From: Hirundichthys speculiger
Lineage: Eukaryota; Chordata; Actinopteri; Beloniformes; Exocoetidae
Assembly (NCBI GenBank): GCA_018398805.1
Contig: JAGFBZ010000855.1
Span: 2,108,001-2,172,000, forward strand
Direction of reading: 5' to 3'
DNA: 64,000 bases
The notes below the pieces were generated by a model. The model saw only the letters and a list, made by a program, of their open reading frames with translations. It was not told the origin of the DNA and ran no database searches. A program made the translations under genes and the position numbers. Below are positions 40,501-52,500 of this stretch, in pieces (position 1 is the first letter of the stretch; each line of letters begins with the position of its first letter).

Positions 40501-43500
40501 AACTAAATGAAATGATGTAACCAGTCCCCATGGCTCATCAGTGACCACTGAGCAGCACACGATAAATGGGTTAAAACCAGTATCCTCCATATCTCCATAA
40601 ATGAGTGGGTGACGTTGAGCCTCATCAACCTAATAAGACTAGAATAAGGATGCTTCTTCTTTCCATTTAATCATTTACAGTAATCAGCTCTGTGATACTC
40701 AAAAGTCCCAGAGACATTATTTGCAGTAACAAGACAGAATATGTTCTGGGGCCGTGGATCATGTAGTCATCTGCATAACTGAGGCTGTGGGAAAATAAAT
40801 ATACCACTAGATATCACATCTGTGAGGAGGTAGCAGATGACACAGTTGGTTTAAATTCATTTGCTCTCAATAGCTACGATATTGAAAAGAAAACACAGAG
40901 CTCAAGGTTTTCTTCAGTAAATTGTTGTTGTACTGCTCCTTGTACTTATTTAGAGGGTGGAATGCTGACAACACGGGAAAAGGTGAGACCAGCAGAAAAG
41001 ATATGAAAAACTTTTGTGTTGTGAAAACAAACTTATTTGAGGATTCAGCTAACTTATTTACTGTGACTACGCTTGTGACAGACTCTATTACCAGAACTGT
41101 CCTTTTACTGGAATTAGCTCATATTCCATTTTTAAAGCGAGTGTGTTATTTAAAGCTCTGCTTGACACCTGAGAAACTGGAATTCTGAGCATGAACATGT
41201 GATGTAGGATCGTTTCGCAGGCTGCAGACGCCCCAACAACGCACACACACGCAGTACACGCACGCTCATATAGGCCAGGGGGACTGCTGTGTTATCTTGT
41301 AGGTAATTCAAGTAGAGGATGTTCAGCTGTACGGGGAAGTGTCAAAGAGGAAAAAAAGAGTCAAGCAACAGTCATAGAACATGATATCCCCGGCACTTGA
41401 GAATCAGTGTACTGTGATATCCTCACACAACGGAGCATTGTTTTATTTATTCAGGGAGCAATGGACATGCTAATTAGCTATCTTTTCCAGTTCTCGGTGT
41501 CAGTCTGATTACTCTTACACCAAACTGAATGTGGTGGTGTATCGCTGAGTAAATGGAAAGTCACAAACGGCATTTCCTGCTGTAACCTCCCTGGCATTTG
41601 TAGGCCGGCACTCAGGATATCTATGTTACTTACAGATCTTGTTCCACAGAGCTTTAAAGGTCTGTCATTCAGTACAACAACATTTCCCCACAAAATGATG
41701 AAAAATTTGTACCATAACTTTGATTTTAATTTAGCCTTTACTCGGCAGGCAAAACCTAAATTGTGTCCAGTAACTGAAACATGCAATCACTCTACCTCCT
41801 ATTGCACAAGGGCACCGACCCACAGCTGCTGTGCTAGGTTAAAAAGTATAAGCAAACATAATTAGGGCTGCATTTGTTTGTCCCTGCTTCCCCAGCTCTG
41901 TTTATTTGCTTGCTTTAGTTGCTTTGTGTTGGAGAGTTGCCAGATTGTCTTGTGTCCCCGCCGCTTCAGGAGTGACGAGAAACACTGGCCTGTGTAATTA
42001 GCAGGCGAGTGCGCACAGCTCCCCACAGTGTTCTGACCTTGTGCTGCAGGATCAACTGCCACACAGCCAGCACCAGCCTATTCCCAGCTCCTTCTCCCCT
42101 GCTTCAGCCTGCCCTGCAAAAAGCAGCAAAGCTCATATCCTGCAGCAGAGACAGAATGACATATACCTGGCCTTGGTAGACTACATCCCTTCATCTCATT
42201 GTGCACCTGGATTAGACTGACGGGCTCACAACTGAGGCCATTAGATAGAGGGGCTTTGGGCTTTGGTAAAGAAGAGAAGGTGTTAAAGAAATAGTCACTT
42301 TTTTCCCTTATGGGGTCATTAGATGTTTTCTTCTTTAGAGATGAGACCTTTCTGACATTCATAAACACGGCATTATAGAATCATTTAGTGCCAGTCAGTT
42401 GAGACTCCTTTAAACAGCACAGTTTGGAACAGCATTTAATGGACTGTTTTTAACCTACTGTGTCATCCAATCCTTCAAGTGTTCAAGTGTAAGAGTGTTT
42501 TTGGAAATCACATTTAAAATGGGACATTCCTGAAAATTGTTTCTATGAATGCTCAAAGGACAGCATACATAGTTATGCAAAGATTTTGAATATTTCAAAA
42601 GGATATGAGAAATGACTCAAATACTGTAGTATGTTATTTACATGTTATTCATCTTTCTACTCAGTTGTTTAAATGGAACATGTAAAAAAAGAAAATCACC
42701 TTTCCTTTGTTTGAGAGCAGATGTTTGGGCATGTAAAATGACAACAAAACCAATTCCCAACTTTGACTTGACATAATGGTAAATCAGTCAAAAATCAGCT
42801 GCAGTTTCATTTGAAAGAGTATTTGTTTCCATTTAGAAAGCAGCGTCTAGCGCTCAGGGTTTCATGTCTCTACTCTCGGCAAAAACCAGCCAAAGGAACT
42901 TTGGACTCCCATCCCAGTCGTCTCTTGTGACAATTGCTTCTCACTTTACGGCACAGTGTCACACATTAAGAACGATGAACAGTTGACATCATGGCAGAGG
43001 CAACTAAGAGATAGTAATGTTGGAAGAGAAAATGAGAGCGGGACCAAGCAAGAGACTAAACAAGCTCTTGCAACTGAATCTCCACACCTATACAGGGACC
43101 TGTTGAGGTAAATATGGCCCAAGTTTCTATTTGCAGAGTTCTGTGACATTACAAACCCAGATTAGAGTAGAATTATCCAGTCTTCCAGTTTGTATTTCTT
43201 TTCAACCTATCATGATAGATTTGCTGTACCTCAGAACTAGCTACCAAAAAGCTGTAGCCCCAGTCACAGAGCCATATTACTATGCCTCCATTGTGCCTTT
43301 ATTCTGACTCGCTTTGCTGTGTGAAATGCAGAAAAGTGTAACATTTATCCTGCCACTCATATGCCTTTGTGTTGGCTTGAGTGGTAGTAACAGGTGTAAC
43401 AGAGGCGAAAGGAGTGTTGTGTAAATGGATGAACTGGGGAGGCATAACTAAGGAAGCTCCTTCGCGCAGAGGATGAAACCAGTTAGTACATCATGGGGAT

Positions 43501-46500
43501 GGTGAGAGATGTCCCGTTGTAGGGATGCCTAGCAAAAGAACCTCAAGAGTGTGGACACGAAAATGGACAAAGCCCCAAAAATCAAGCCAAGCTAAGGGCA
43601 CTGGAAAAAAATACCATCAGGTTTGCAAGTCACAGAGGTCAGACTGGCAGGGGCTAGTTGGACGCACTGTCAACTCTGACACCAGTTTGGGAAACTTGCC
43701 ACTCGACAAATTCTATTACCTTGCTTAGCAACCTGGGGCAGCCTCCACCTATTGAGGCCAACCTGGTGCCCCCTTCGTGCCAGGTGAAATCAGTGCCAGC
43801 ACTGGTTAATCTGAGGTCAGCATTGCTGTGTGCTTTGACTTACTGAAATGGAAAATCCAGGTGGGAACATTCAGTGCCAACTATTATCCTTGTTTAGGAT
43901 TCAATGTTATTTTTTAGTTAATGATATTTGCTCAGGGGTCATGCTCTGGGTGTCTGTAAAGCGCCTAGAGACAATTGACATTGTAACAGAAGCTACACAA
44001 ATACAATTGAATTGAATTGAATTGAAATGAATAAAAGCCCAGAGAGTGGTAGCGCTGTTGCCTGTCATGTGGGAGGTTCAGGAAGTAAAACTCAATTTGA
44101 ACAGGGAGCAAATGGAAGTTGTTGACTGAAGAACCCCCAGACAGGAATCAGATATTGGTGAACTTGCTGCTGGCCACTGACTGTAGAGAAAAGGAAAAAC
44201 AAAACCTGCAGAGACAGATTGCACAACACTTTGTGAAAGCACACAGATTGGGGAAGCAATATTCCTTCTTTGTGGCATCATTGTTGCACAGCTGGACAGT
44301 GGATCCTGAATGAAGAGGGGATTCCCAGTGTCTCTTTATTCTTCTAACTCTTTTGTGAAAGTGGCTTCTTCCCTCTTGAAAGAAGAGAGTAAAGTTGAAT
44401 CACGTCACCTCCTTTAACTGGCTGCTATAAAGAGCACTCTGAAGGCGTGGTTAAAAAGGGCTCTTTTGTACCGCTTCAATAAGTTTTTGTGACCAAAGAA
44501 TGTTACATTAATTTGATCAAGATCTCAGGTAAATAGGTCAAACCCCACCCCCCACCCCTACCCCCCCTCAAAAAATTAAAAATAAAATGGCATGATATGC
44601 CTCTTTTACCCTAAATCATAATGCCAAAAAGAGAAATCTATAAAAACAAAATTACATATTTTGCCTTTAAAAAAAACATACCCACGTTGTCACATTTTAT
44701 ATGCCCTCTGTACATAAAATATTGAATGTATGTCTATTCCAGCCCAGGCAGTATAGCAGGATTACATGTTTTATAGTGACAAATAGTGGCTATAAACCTT
44801 ATACTGCCTGCAGCATGGTAAAACTGTCCAGGACATTAAAATCGGATAGAGTGAATAATAAATTAGACTGTTTAAAAAAACAACAACAAAAACAAACACG
44901 AATTTAAAGTGGATATAGCATAGAGAATAAAATTACTTTAACACTGTAAATTAATTGTGGGACAGTTTAGACTCACTTCATTTTAAAATAATAAGTTACT
45001 CTGGCATTAGATAAGTTAGTAAAATGTAAATAAAAAAAAGAGTCAAATTTCAATTTTCCTTGGAATTAATTTAAGTAAATTCACTCTCTAATTTTCTGAA
45101 ATAATTTGTTCCAAGGTTAGTGAGTTTTTTTTCCTAAGTCACCAAAAAGGTGATAACTGGTATATGTTGAGGTTTGGGATCAATTTAAAGGGTAAGTTTA
45201 AGACCAACTTGCCTCAAACCTCAGCCAAAAGCCCTGACTGAGCTTTTATTTACTGCGGTTGTCCATATTTCCATTACAACAGACAAGCTCAGATGTTTTG
45301 CACTCAAACGGTGCCAGTCTTCTGTGTAAGTGCCATCGCTGACATCACAGTTTTCTGAATGAGAGGGTCCTTTCTTTGTATTGCATTTGGCAAACTCAAC
45401 AAATTCTTTTTTTTTTTTTTTTTTTTAATTCTGTAAACCACTTTGTTGACTGATTTAATTAAAGTATTTCCCAGCAGAAAACATTTTGAGGCAAACAGGT
45501 TTGCAAGAGTAGTTGCCTAGCTTGACTGTTAAACAGGTTGAACTTTTACTATTCAGAGTCTGGCTTGAGAGCGACTTGTTGGCTGACTGAGCTTCTGTCT
45601 GACCTGCATTTCTGATGGTGCTGCTGGAAAATAAATCATCTTACAAAAGTTTATACCAGTTGTATTATTCAGTTTGTATTATCGCAGTTCCCAGTCAATT
45701 CTTTTGTAAACATGGTGTAATGTCCACAGTCTACAGAGGAAGAGAAGTTTATTTTATAACATAAATGGGAAACATCAGGTAAATATTTAGTACTAGTACT
45801 GTGGCAGTCCTTTGAATAACCTGTGAGCTCATTTTAAGCAAGTATTAACTCCACTGTAACACTGACAAATTTTTGTTTTTTCCAAGGCACTTCAAATTTG
45901 GTCTGGTCGTACCCAAAGAAATAGTTGGACCCCAAAAGAGTAAACACTCAGACACATGTTTGGAGAATTTTGCTGACGACAATGCAGGGAAAAGTGACCC
46001 ATATCTGATTCTTTATGGCTGCCTGAACAGCTCAAATGTCATGAAATTCTTTTTTTTTTTTTTTCACATCAAAATTAGGTCACTTTTTGGTCTTAACCAG
46101 ATACGCATCTGACGTTTTCCAAGATGACATAAGTGTGAACTGTCAGGTCGCTTTTCATCCGTCTTTGATGACACTATTTCACAATTCTGGATTGAAATCT
46201 ACTTCAGCGAATCCGGTAACATCGCAGTCCCACCACTCCTGGCCTGTGTTTGATGTCACATCAGAATAGCCAGTTCATACTGGGGTCTGATATAGGTCAC
46301 ATTTAAATTCTAACAAGAACCACTAAACAAAAAATGTGTACTTGGCAAAAATGTTGAGTTGAGCATTAAAACCTGCAGTTTGAACAAAGCCTTAGAGCTC
46401 CTACACCATGGGTGTCAAACTGATGCATTAAAGGGCCGTGTGGTTGCAGGTCTTTGTTCCAACCATGCAGAAACACACCTGACTTGTTTCATTCAATCAA

Positions 46501-49500
46501 CTGAACTGGTTCAGACCTTTAGTGAAGACAACTAGTTGATTGACTAAAACAAGCCAGCTGTGCTGCTGCATGGCCACACGGCCCTTTCAGGAATCAGTTT
46601 GACACCTGTGTCCTACACACTGCACAATTTGGGGCTGGCGCAGACAAAAGATCAGTGTAGTGAAAGAATTCAGGGGGATATCTTTGGTCTAATCGGCTGT
46701 CCTACATCCTACAACATGAGTGGTTTGACGACGGCCATCACACTGGTCTTATAACCAAAGGCTACCTGATTTAATTTTCTGACTCCGTCTACTTACCAGC
46801 CAATTAAAATTCAATTTCAAATGACACATTGATTATCACGACCCATCATCATTCCCAAGAAAAATCTAAATCCAAATTTGGCCTCTTCTTCCCTACTATG
46901 GCCAGGACCACATTCTTCTCCTTTCAGCTTTTTTGAAAAGCTTTTTTTGTACACTTAAAAGCTACAGCAGAGCTGTTTATTTTTTCATGTATTGTTTGTT
47001 AACTGTTACTCAATTCTACATCCACCTGCATCTCTGCATCAGTAGTAGTATTATCATACAGTCTGCACATACCATTTTAAACATTTAACCCAAGACTGAG
47101 CTAATGCAAATCGTACAAAGGGAGATGTTATGATCGTATACAACTGCAGATATCGTGCAGCTTATAGAAGCCCTTTAAGAGTGGTATATTTCTGGGCTTT
47201 GATTGTTAATGAATTGGCAAGTGTGGAAGGATAGGAACAAGTGTGGAGACTTTAAGGTAGGGCAGAGGATAGTAGACAGGTGATGAGGAAACAAAAAAAT
47301 CAAGAAGTGTTACTGAATATTAAACACATCTGAGCTTTAACTACTGTTCCATAATGAGAGGCAAAGCAATCTGGCTGAGAATGACTGAGCTGAGGAAGCT
47401 ATGCTGCTACTGAGGAGCTGATGCACCACAGGTGTGATTACTTGATTGAAGAGATGCCAGGTGTACCATGGCTGCGTATACACACACACACACACACACG
47501 CACACACAGAGAGAAAGACAACACACGGGACCAAATAAAAAACAGAGAAGGGGACTCATAAGGGGAAAAGGAAAAATGAAGAAAAGGATCAGGACAGAGC
47601 TTTTTTTTATATAAATCATAACTTTTGTCCTTGACCCAAATGAAGCAAATAGCACACATATTAGAACACAAAAAATATTTTTTTATTAATTTCAAACAGA
47701 ATAACAGTAAAAGAAGTAAGAAGCAATGCTCTAAAATTGAGTTAGCATGTAGCTAATTTAGCTGTGCTTTAACATTTAAGCCATGACATTTTGGAACAAC
47801 TGCACTGCCATTCAGCATGCGGGTAACATAGCTCAAGTTCGACACGTTACTGCCTAAATATTTCGAGTTTAACCCTCAGCTGTGCTTCAAGTTGAAACAT
47901 GTTTGCACAGATTCAGCTGCCCCTCAGTTAAACTGGCTGGAAGCAGGAAGTAAACTACAATGTCAATATAAACCCTGCAGGTAACTTACAACCTGCATGA
48001 AATGAGCTACTTTAAATACAAAACTTTGCATACACACCAAAAGAAAAAAATAATAAATAAAATAATTGTAATAAATAAAGGGCATTGAATGAATTGTGTC
48101 ATCATTAAAGTGTTTGATGAGATACCTTCATTGCAGCCAGCTAATCAAGGATTTAGTCTGGACTGTGCCTGAATCATAACTAATGACATGTGATGACACC
48201 TTAAGGAGCAGTTTGTGTTACACAGACTGACAAGACATGAAAGGCATCCCAATAGTCTTGATGATCTACTTCAAATCTGTCACATGATATTTTGATTTAA
48301 CAAAGAGGCCAAGAGCTATAAGCAGAAACAAGATTAATAGTTACGGGGCTAAAAATAATATCAAAAAGGCTGCTTCTAGTCAATAAATAATCCAGTTTAC
48401 TGTAAATATGTTTTTTTATGTCTGTCTTTAATTTAGAGTCAAAAATCCAAACCCAAATCCAAAATCAGGATAAATATCAACAGAATTTGTTTGTCAGATT
48501 AAATGCATGTCATGCAAAGAAATCATTCTGTGATCATCCAGTCATCCAATGGCTGATGAGACATTTTGTTGAAACATCAACTGAGATCGAGCTAACCTTC
48601 AACAGTTAAACCACAGGCACCAACAACAACAGAATGGGGTTTAAAAGATCCTGTGGCTTTCTTACACCAGACAGAGATTTAAATTTCATCAAAACTAGTG
48701 ATCGTGCAATAGGTCCAATAATTCTGTTTAGGCGTAAATATGCTAGATACTATTGACTGCCATTGGTGGATACTGTTTTTATGAGAGACTGTGACTAAAT
48801 ATAGAGGGCTGCAGCATGACTACAAGGTTAGTACAAGAGTAATAAATTCTGAAAGAATGATTGCTAATGGACTGCTTATAGTGGTTCACAGGATAGGTCA
48901 ATGCCATTGAAGAGTTGCAATAAATTGATTAGTAATCAACTTTTGATCACCAACATAGCAGATGTTTTATACTGGAGATTTGAGCCCAGTTTAGAGTCAC
49001 AACAGATGGAAACTACAGCTTTCCAAACAATGCTAAAAAAAGATGGAATTACTTATAAATCTGATCTTCTAGGTGACAAAAGATACGTATGTAAAGAATT
49101 TTAACGGCAAGTATTACCACTTGGGCCCAAATAAGGGATGATATTTTATTCAAGAAATCACATTCTCAAAAATGGGGGTCATCTTATAAACCATGTCTAG
49201 ACTTTTCTTTTGCTGTTACACATCTGCGCCACTATAGAGCCGCACCGAAGTAAACAGTAAGTGAAGTGATTCAATGGAAGTGAATGGAGCATCTCAGTGA
49301 ACTCATGCGACCAGGATCTGATATAAAATGGAGGAACCACGGGAACGACTCAAGCAAAGGGGCTCGAAAGTTTTGTTGCAGTCCAGATTTTGTTTTTTAC
49401 AGACAGAATTATTAATGTTGTTCTTGAAACAGAATATAACTCGACTCTGATGTTTATGCAGTTATTGACATCATTAATGCAGTTATCGAAATACATAGGT

Positions 49501-52500
49501 AGTTGCTTATTCACTTTATGAATAACCTTATTGTCTTCATCATATTTTTATTTTCACAAAATGATATTTGAAAAATAGGGATCAGAGTCATCCTTTATTC
49601 GGGCCAGTACAGTAATCTGCTAGTGAAAAATGTGCTGTAATGAATTTATATAGCAGTGTTTAATGCCCTTCTTAACCCCAGCTTTTTAGTATAGTATAGT
49701 AGTACGTGTCACCATAATAATTCTTCTCTCAAAATAACTGTGAAGAATCACAATAACATATTGCAGGAACTGGTCACTGAAAAAAGAACTTTTTTTTTCC
49801 TTTTTTTTATTGGATGAAGGGATGGATAGATGGATCAAAAATCCAAATTTCAAAAGATTGCCAGATTTGAAGCCGCTTTCACTGCTGTTATCGTTAGTGT
49901 TTGCCACAGTTCTGGTGATACCTTTTGAAAGAGAAATTTGCCTCTGGATTCCCTTGTGCCAGATTGGCCCAGCAAAGTATGTCTGGACTCATATGAAGAG
50001 CAATGAGGCTCTTCGTGTCTGTGTGCTGATGAATCACAGTGAACGATACAATAGGAATAATTGCCCAGCCATTTCACTATTCACAACCTAAGGGAGAGCT
50101 GTGTTGCTATAGCTACAGTATAGCTATCATTACCATACAAGCAGTCTTTTTACGTTGATATTACCCTGACTTTTGTTTTTTGAATGGCGGTGTTTAAGAC
50201 AAGACTTGCGGGGAATAGGTAATGAATTAGTCACATCTCTGGTAGCAAGACTTAATGTGATAAGGGTAGGTAATCATCCTCTGCAGATATATAATTCACT
50301 ATTAATAGCCTATCTAAGTCTAATTTTAGCCATGACAAATTATTGGATTTCTGAGTCATTTTACAGGCCCCTCACACTCCCCATCTTTTCCATTCCCCAC
50401 TAACTTATTTCAAATGGTTGGTGAGAGTGGACCAAATGTGTCACACCTAACAAGGCTTGCTGCAAATTTAAGCTTGTCAATATGTGTCAGGACCTGTTCA
50501 TCTGCTATCACTCTTCATCTAAGCTGTCCCTCTGCCTCCGCATTTCACCACCAAGAGGCAAGATCTTTTGCTTGAAGGTTTAAAAGCTGCGGCATTAACT
50601 GGCTTAGCAAAGCTAAGGGAAAACAGGAGAAGGAATAGGTGGTAGGCATGGTGTAACCAGCCGATAGTGACTCTTGCTGCAGAGTCTTGCTCCATGCTGT
50701 GATTGGCATTACCGGACCTTTGAGAATCTCAAACCTGCATGTGATTGTCTGCTGAGTGTCAACATACTGACATACAGTAACACATGTTGGGCTTTTTTTT
50801 TTTTTCTTGGGGGGAATCCATCATTATCACTAAATGTGCTGTTTTTTTTTTTTTTTTTTGTTTGTTTTGTTTTGCTTTTTGTGTGTGTCTTTGTTCCTAG
50901 GGTCTCAAGGGTGACCCAGGACCTGTTGGTCCAGTTGGTCCCAAAGGATCCAAAGTGAGTGAGTCTGCTATACAGACTGGGATAGAAATGATAATCTTTT
51001 TTTTTGTTTGGTTTTGTTTCAGGGAGTTACTTTGATTTTTGTGAGCTGCAATTCCAGCGTCAATAATCTGTTTCCCCATCAGTCTGAAGTGCTGCCATAA
51101 CTGCTACTTAAGACAAACAGTACTAAGATACATTGTGGTACTTTATTATAACTTCACACGACCATCTTAATGGTAACAGAGTAACTTTTAACCTGGCTGA
51201 GTGAAGATTTTTCTCTCATTGTATTTATATATTTGGTTTTGAATTTATATATGTTTATAATGGACATATTTCACATGATTCTTCTGGTTTGGTGACTGCC
51301 TGAAGAGGCACATTCAGTTTGGAGCTGATATTTGCTTTATATGATAGAAGACCCCATAGTTACTATACATAGGTATGTCTGGTATGGTCGCTGTGAGCAG
51401 TTTCATAAGCTCTAGGTTTAAGAAAAATGAAGTGCAGCATCTATGATACAAAACTATGCTTACACATGTAGTCTGTCCACTGACATCACTGACATGAATT
51501 AGATTAACTCCTCTACCAGAATTGGTCAAAACAAGGAGGAGATAGAAGAAATGGTTTAGTGGGCATCCTTGCTTTGGTATTTTAGGGTTGTCTTTTCTTC
51601 TCATCCAACTGTGGGATTATTTTCCATGTCTGAGGTGGGCTGTTTTCCCTGTAATTATTTGCCATATCTCCTGCTCTTTTATTTTTCTTCCCTTATTGGA
51701 GCTATTTTTTTTTTCCCTTTTTTGCCTCTTGTTGTCTTTCAGTAGAACTCAATGCATAATTGTAGGTGCAATGTATTGTCTGCCAGCCTTGAAGTTATAA
51801 TGAGGCCTGCGTGTTTCTGTGAAGACAACAGAGAATCACAGGCAATTTTATCCTATTTTCCGGATGGAAGCGTGGGGTGGGGGTGGAGAGAAGGTTTGTT
51901 TGTATTGAAACTGACACAGGGAGGCAGATTTGGGAGCACAAAGTAATGAGTCCCCTGAATATCCCATAGCAGGCATATTTTAGCTGTGACATGCATTTAG
52001 ACAACAAAATGGATATGAACTACAAGCACCTTCCTTTCTTTTCTTTTTTTTTTTTTTTTTTATTAAACCAGATGAGTGAAAAGGACATTGCCAGTTGTGA
52101 AGTCTACTGAATTCCCACACCTGTGCTTTATAAAGTTTGGGCTGGAACAGAAGAAATATAGGACAGTGACAAGTTTTTCAAAAACTGAGACAGGCTGTTA
52201 AAAGACAGGTGAAATCAGTCCTTATGTTGGCTCATACTGGTATCAAAGACACACTTGTGACTGCCTGTATGTCTCAGTCACCAAACAATGTGATCATAGC
52301 CTGTTCCCAAAGGAACTGTTGTTAACAGTAGTAAGCTCTCACATGATATATAGGAATGAGGAAAGATATATAGGTATATTAGTTTATTTTTAGACCCATT
52401 ACATATAATGGCACCAGTCAACCTGCCAGTTGTCAGACATACTTCCTCAGATGTGCTTCATTTCACGACTTACAATAAATACCAGTTAATGATTTTCTCT

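Larger units (their letters stand above)
31128..50900 (+). other. col19a1 intron (19.8 kb)
   Basis: The largest complete intron here. It contains a degraded LINE (32750-34995), a (TGGA)n-tailed repeat, an AATTG-tailed repeat, a hAT-type MITE, a second MITE candidate and a (CA)n tract. I looked for an 18-codon collagen exon expected from human just before the 50901 exon and saw none. No other gene is recognisable on either strand. Confidence 0.75.

Noticed and set aside
40956..40982. Possible 27-nt exon starting GGT and ending AAG before gtgaga.
   Set aside because: It encodes GGMLTTREK, which is not a collagen repeat; the AG GG junction is probably chance.
43098..43109. A 12-nt GGACCTGTTGAG flanked by tatacag and gtaaat.
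   Set aside because: It gives GPVE, four residues that would break triplet register before exon 10, and the pyrimidine tract is weak.
44041..44100. 'gtggtagcgctgttgcctgtc' resembling a tRNA SINE head next to the AATTG-tailed repeat.
   Set aside because: Only about 25 bases agree and the order relative to the neighbour is unclear.
51023..51040. Possible 18-nt exon GGAGTTACTTTGATTTTT between tgtttcag and gtgagc in the col19a1 intron.
   Set aside because: It keeps frame and starts with Gly but encodes GVTLIF, not Gly-X-Y, and has no human counterpart.
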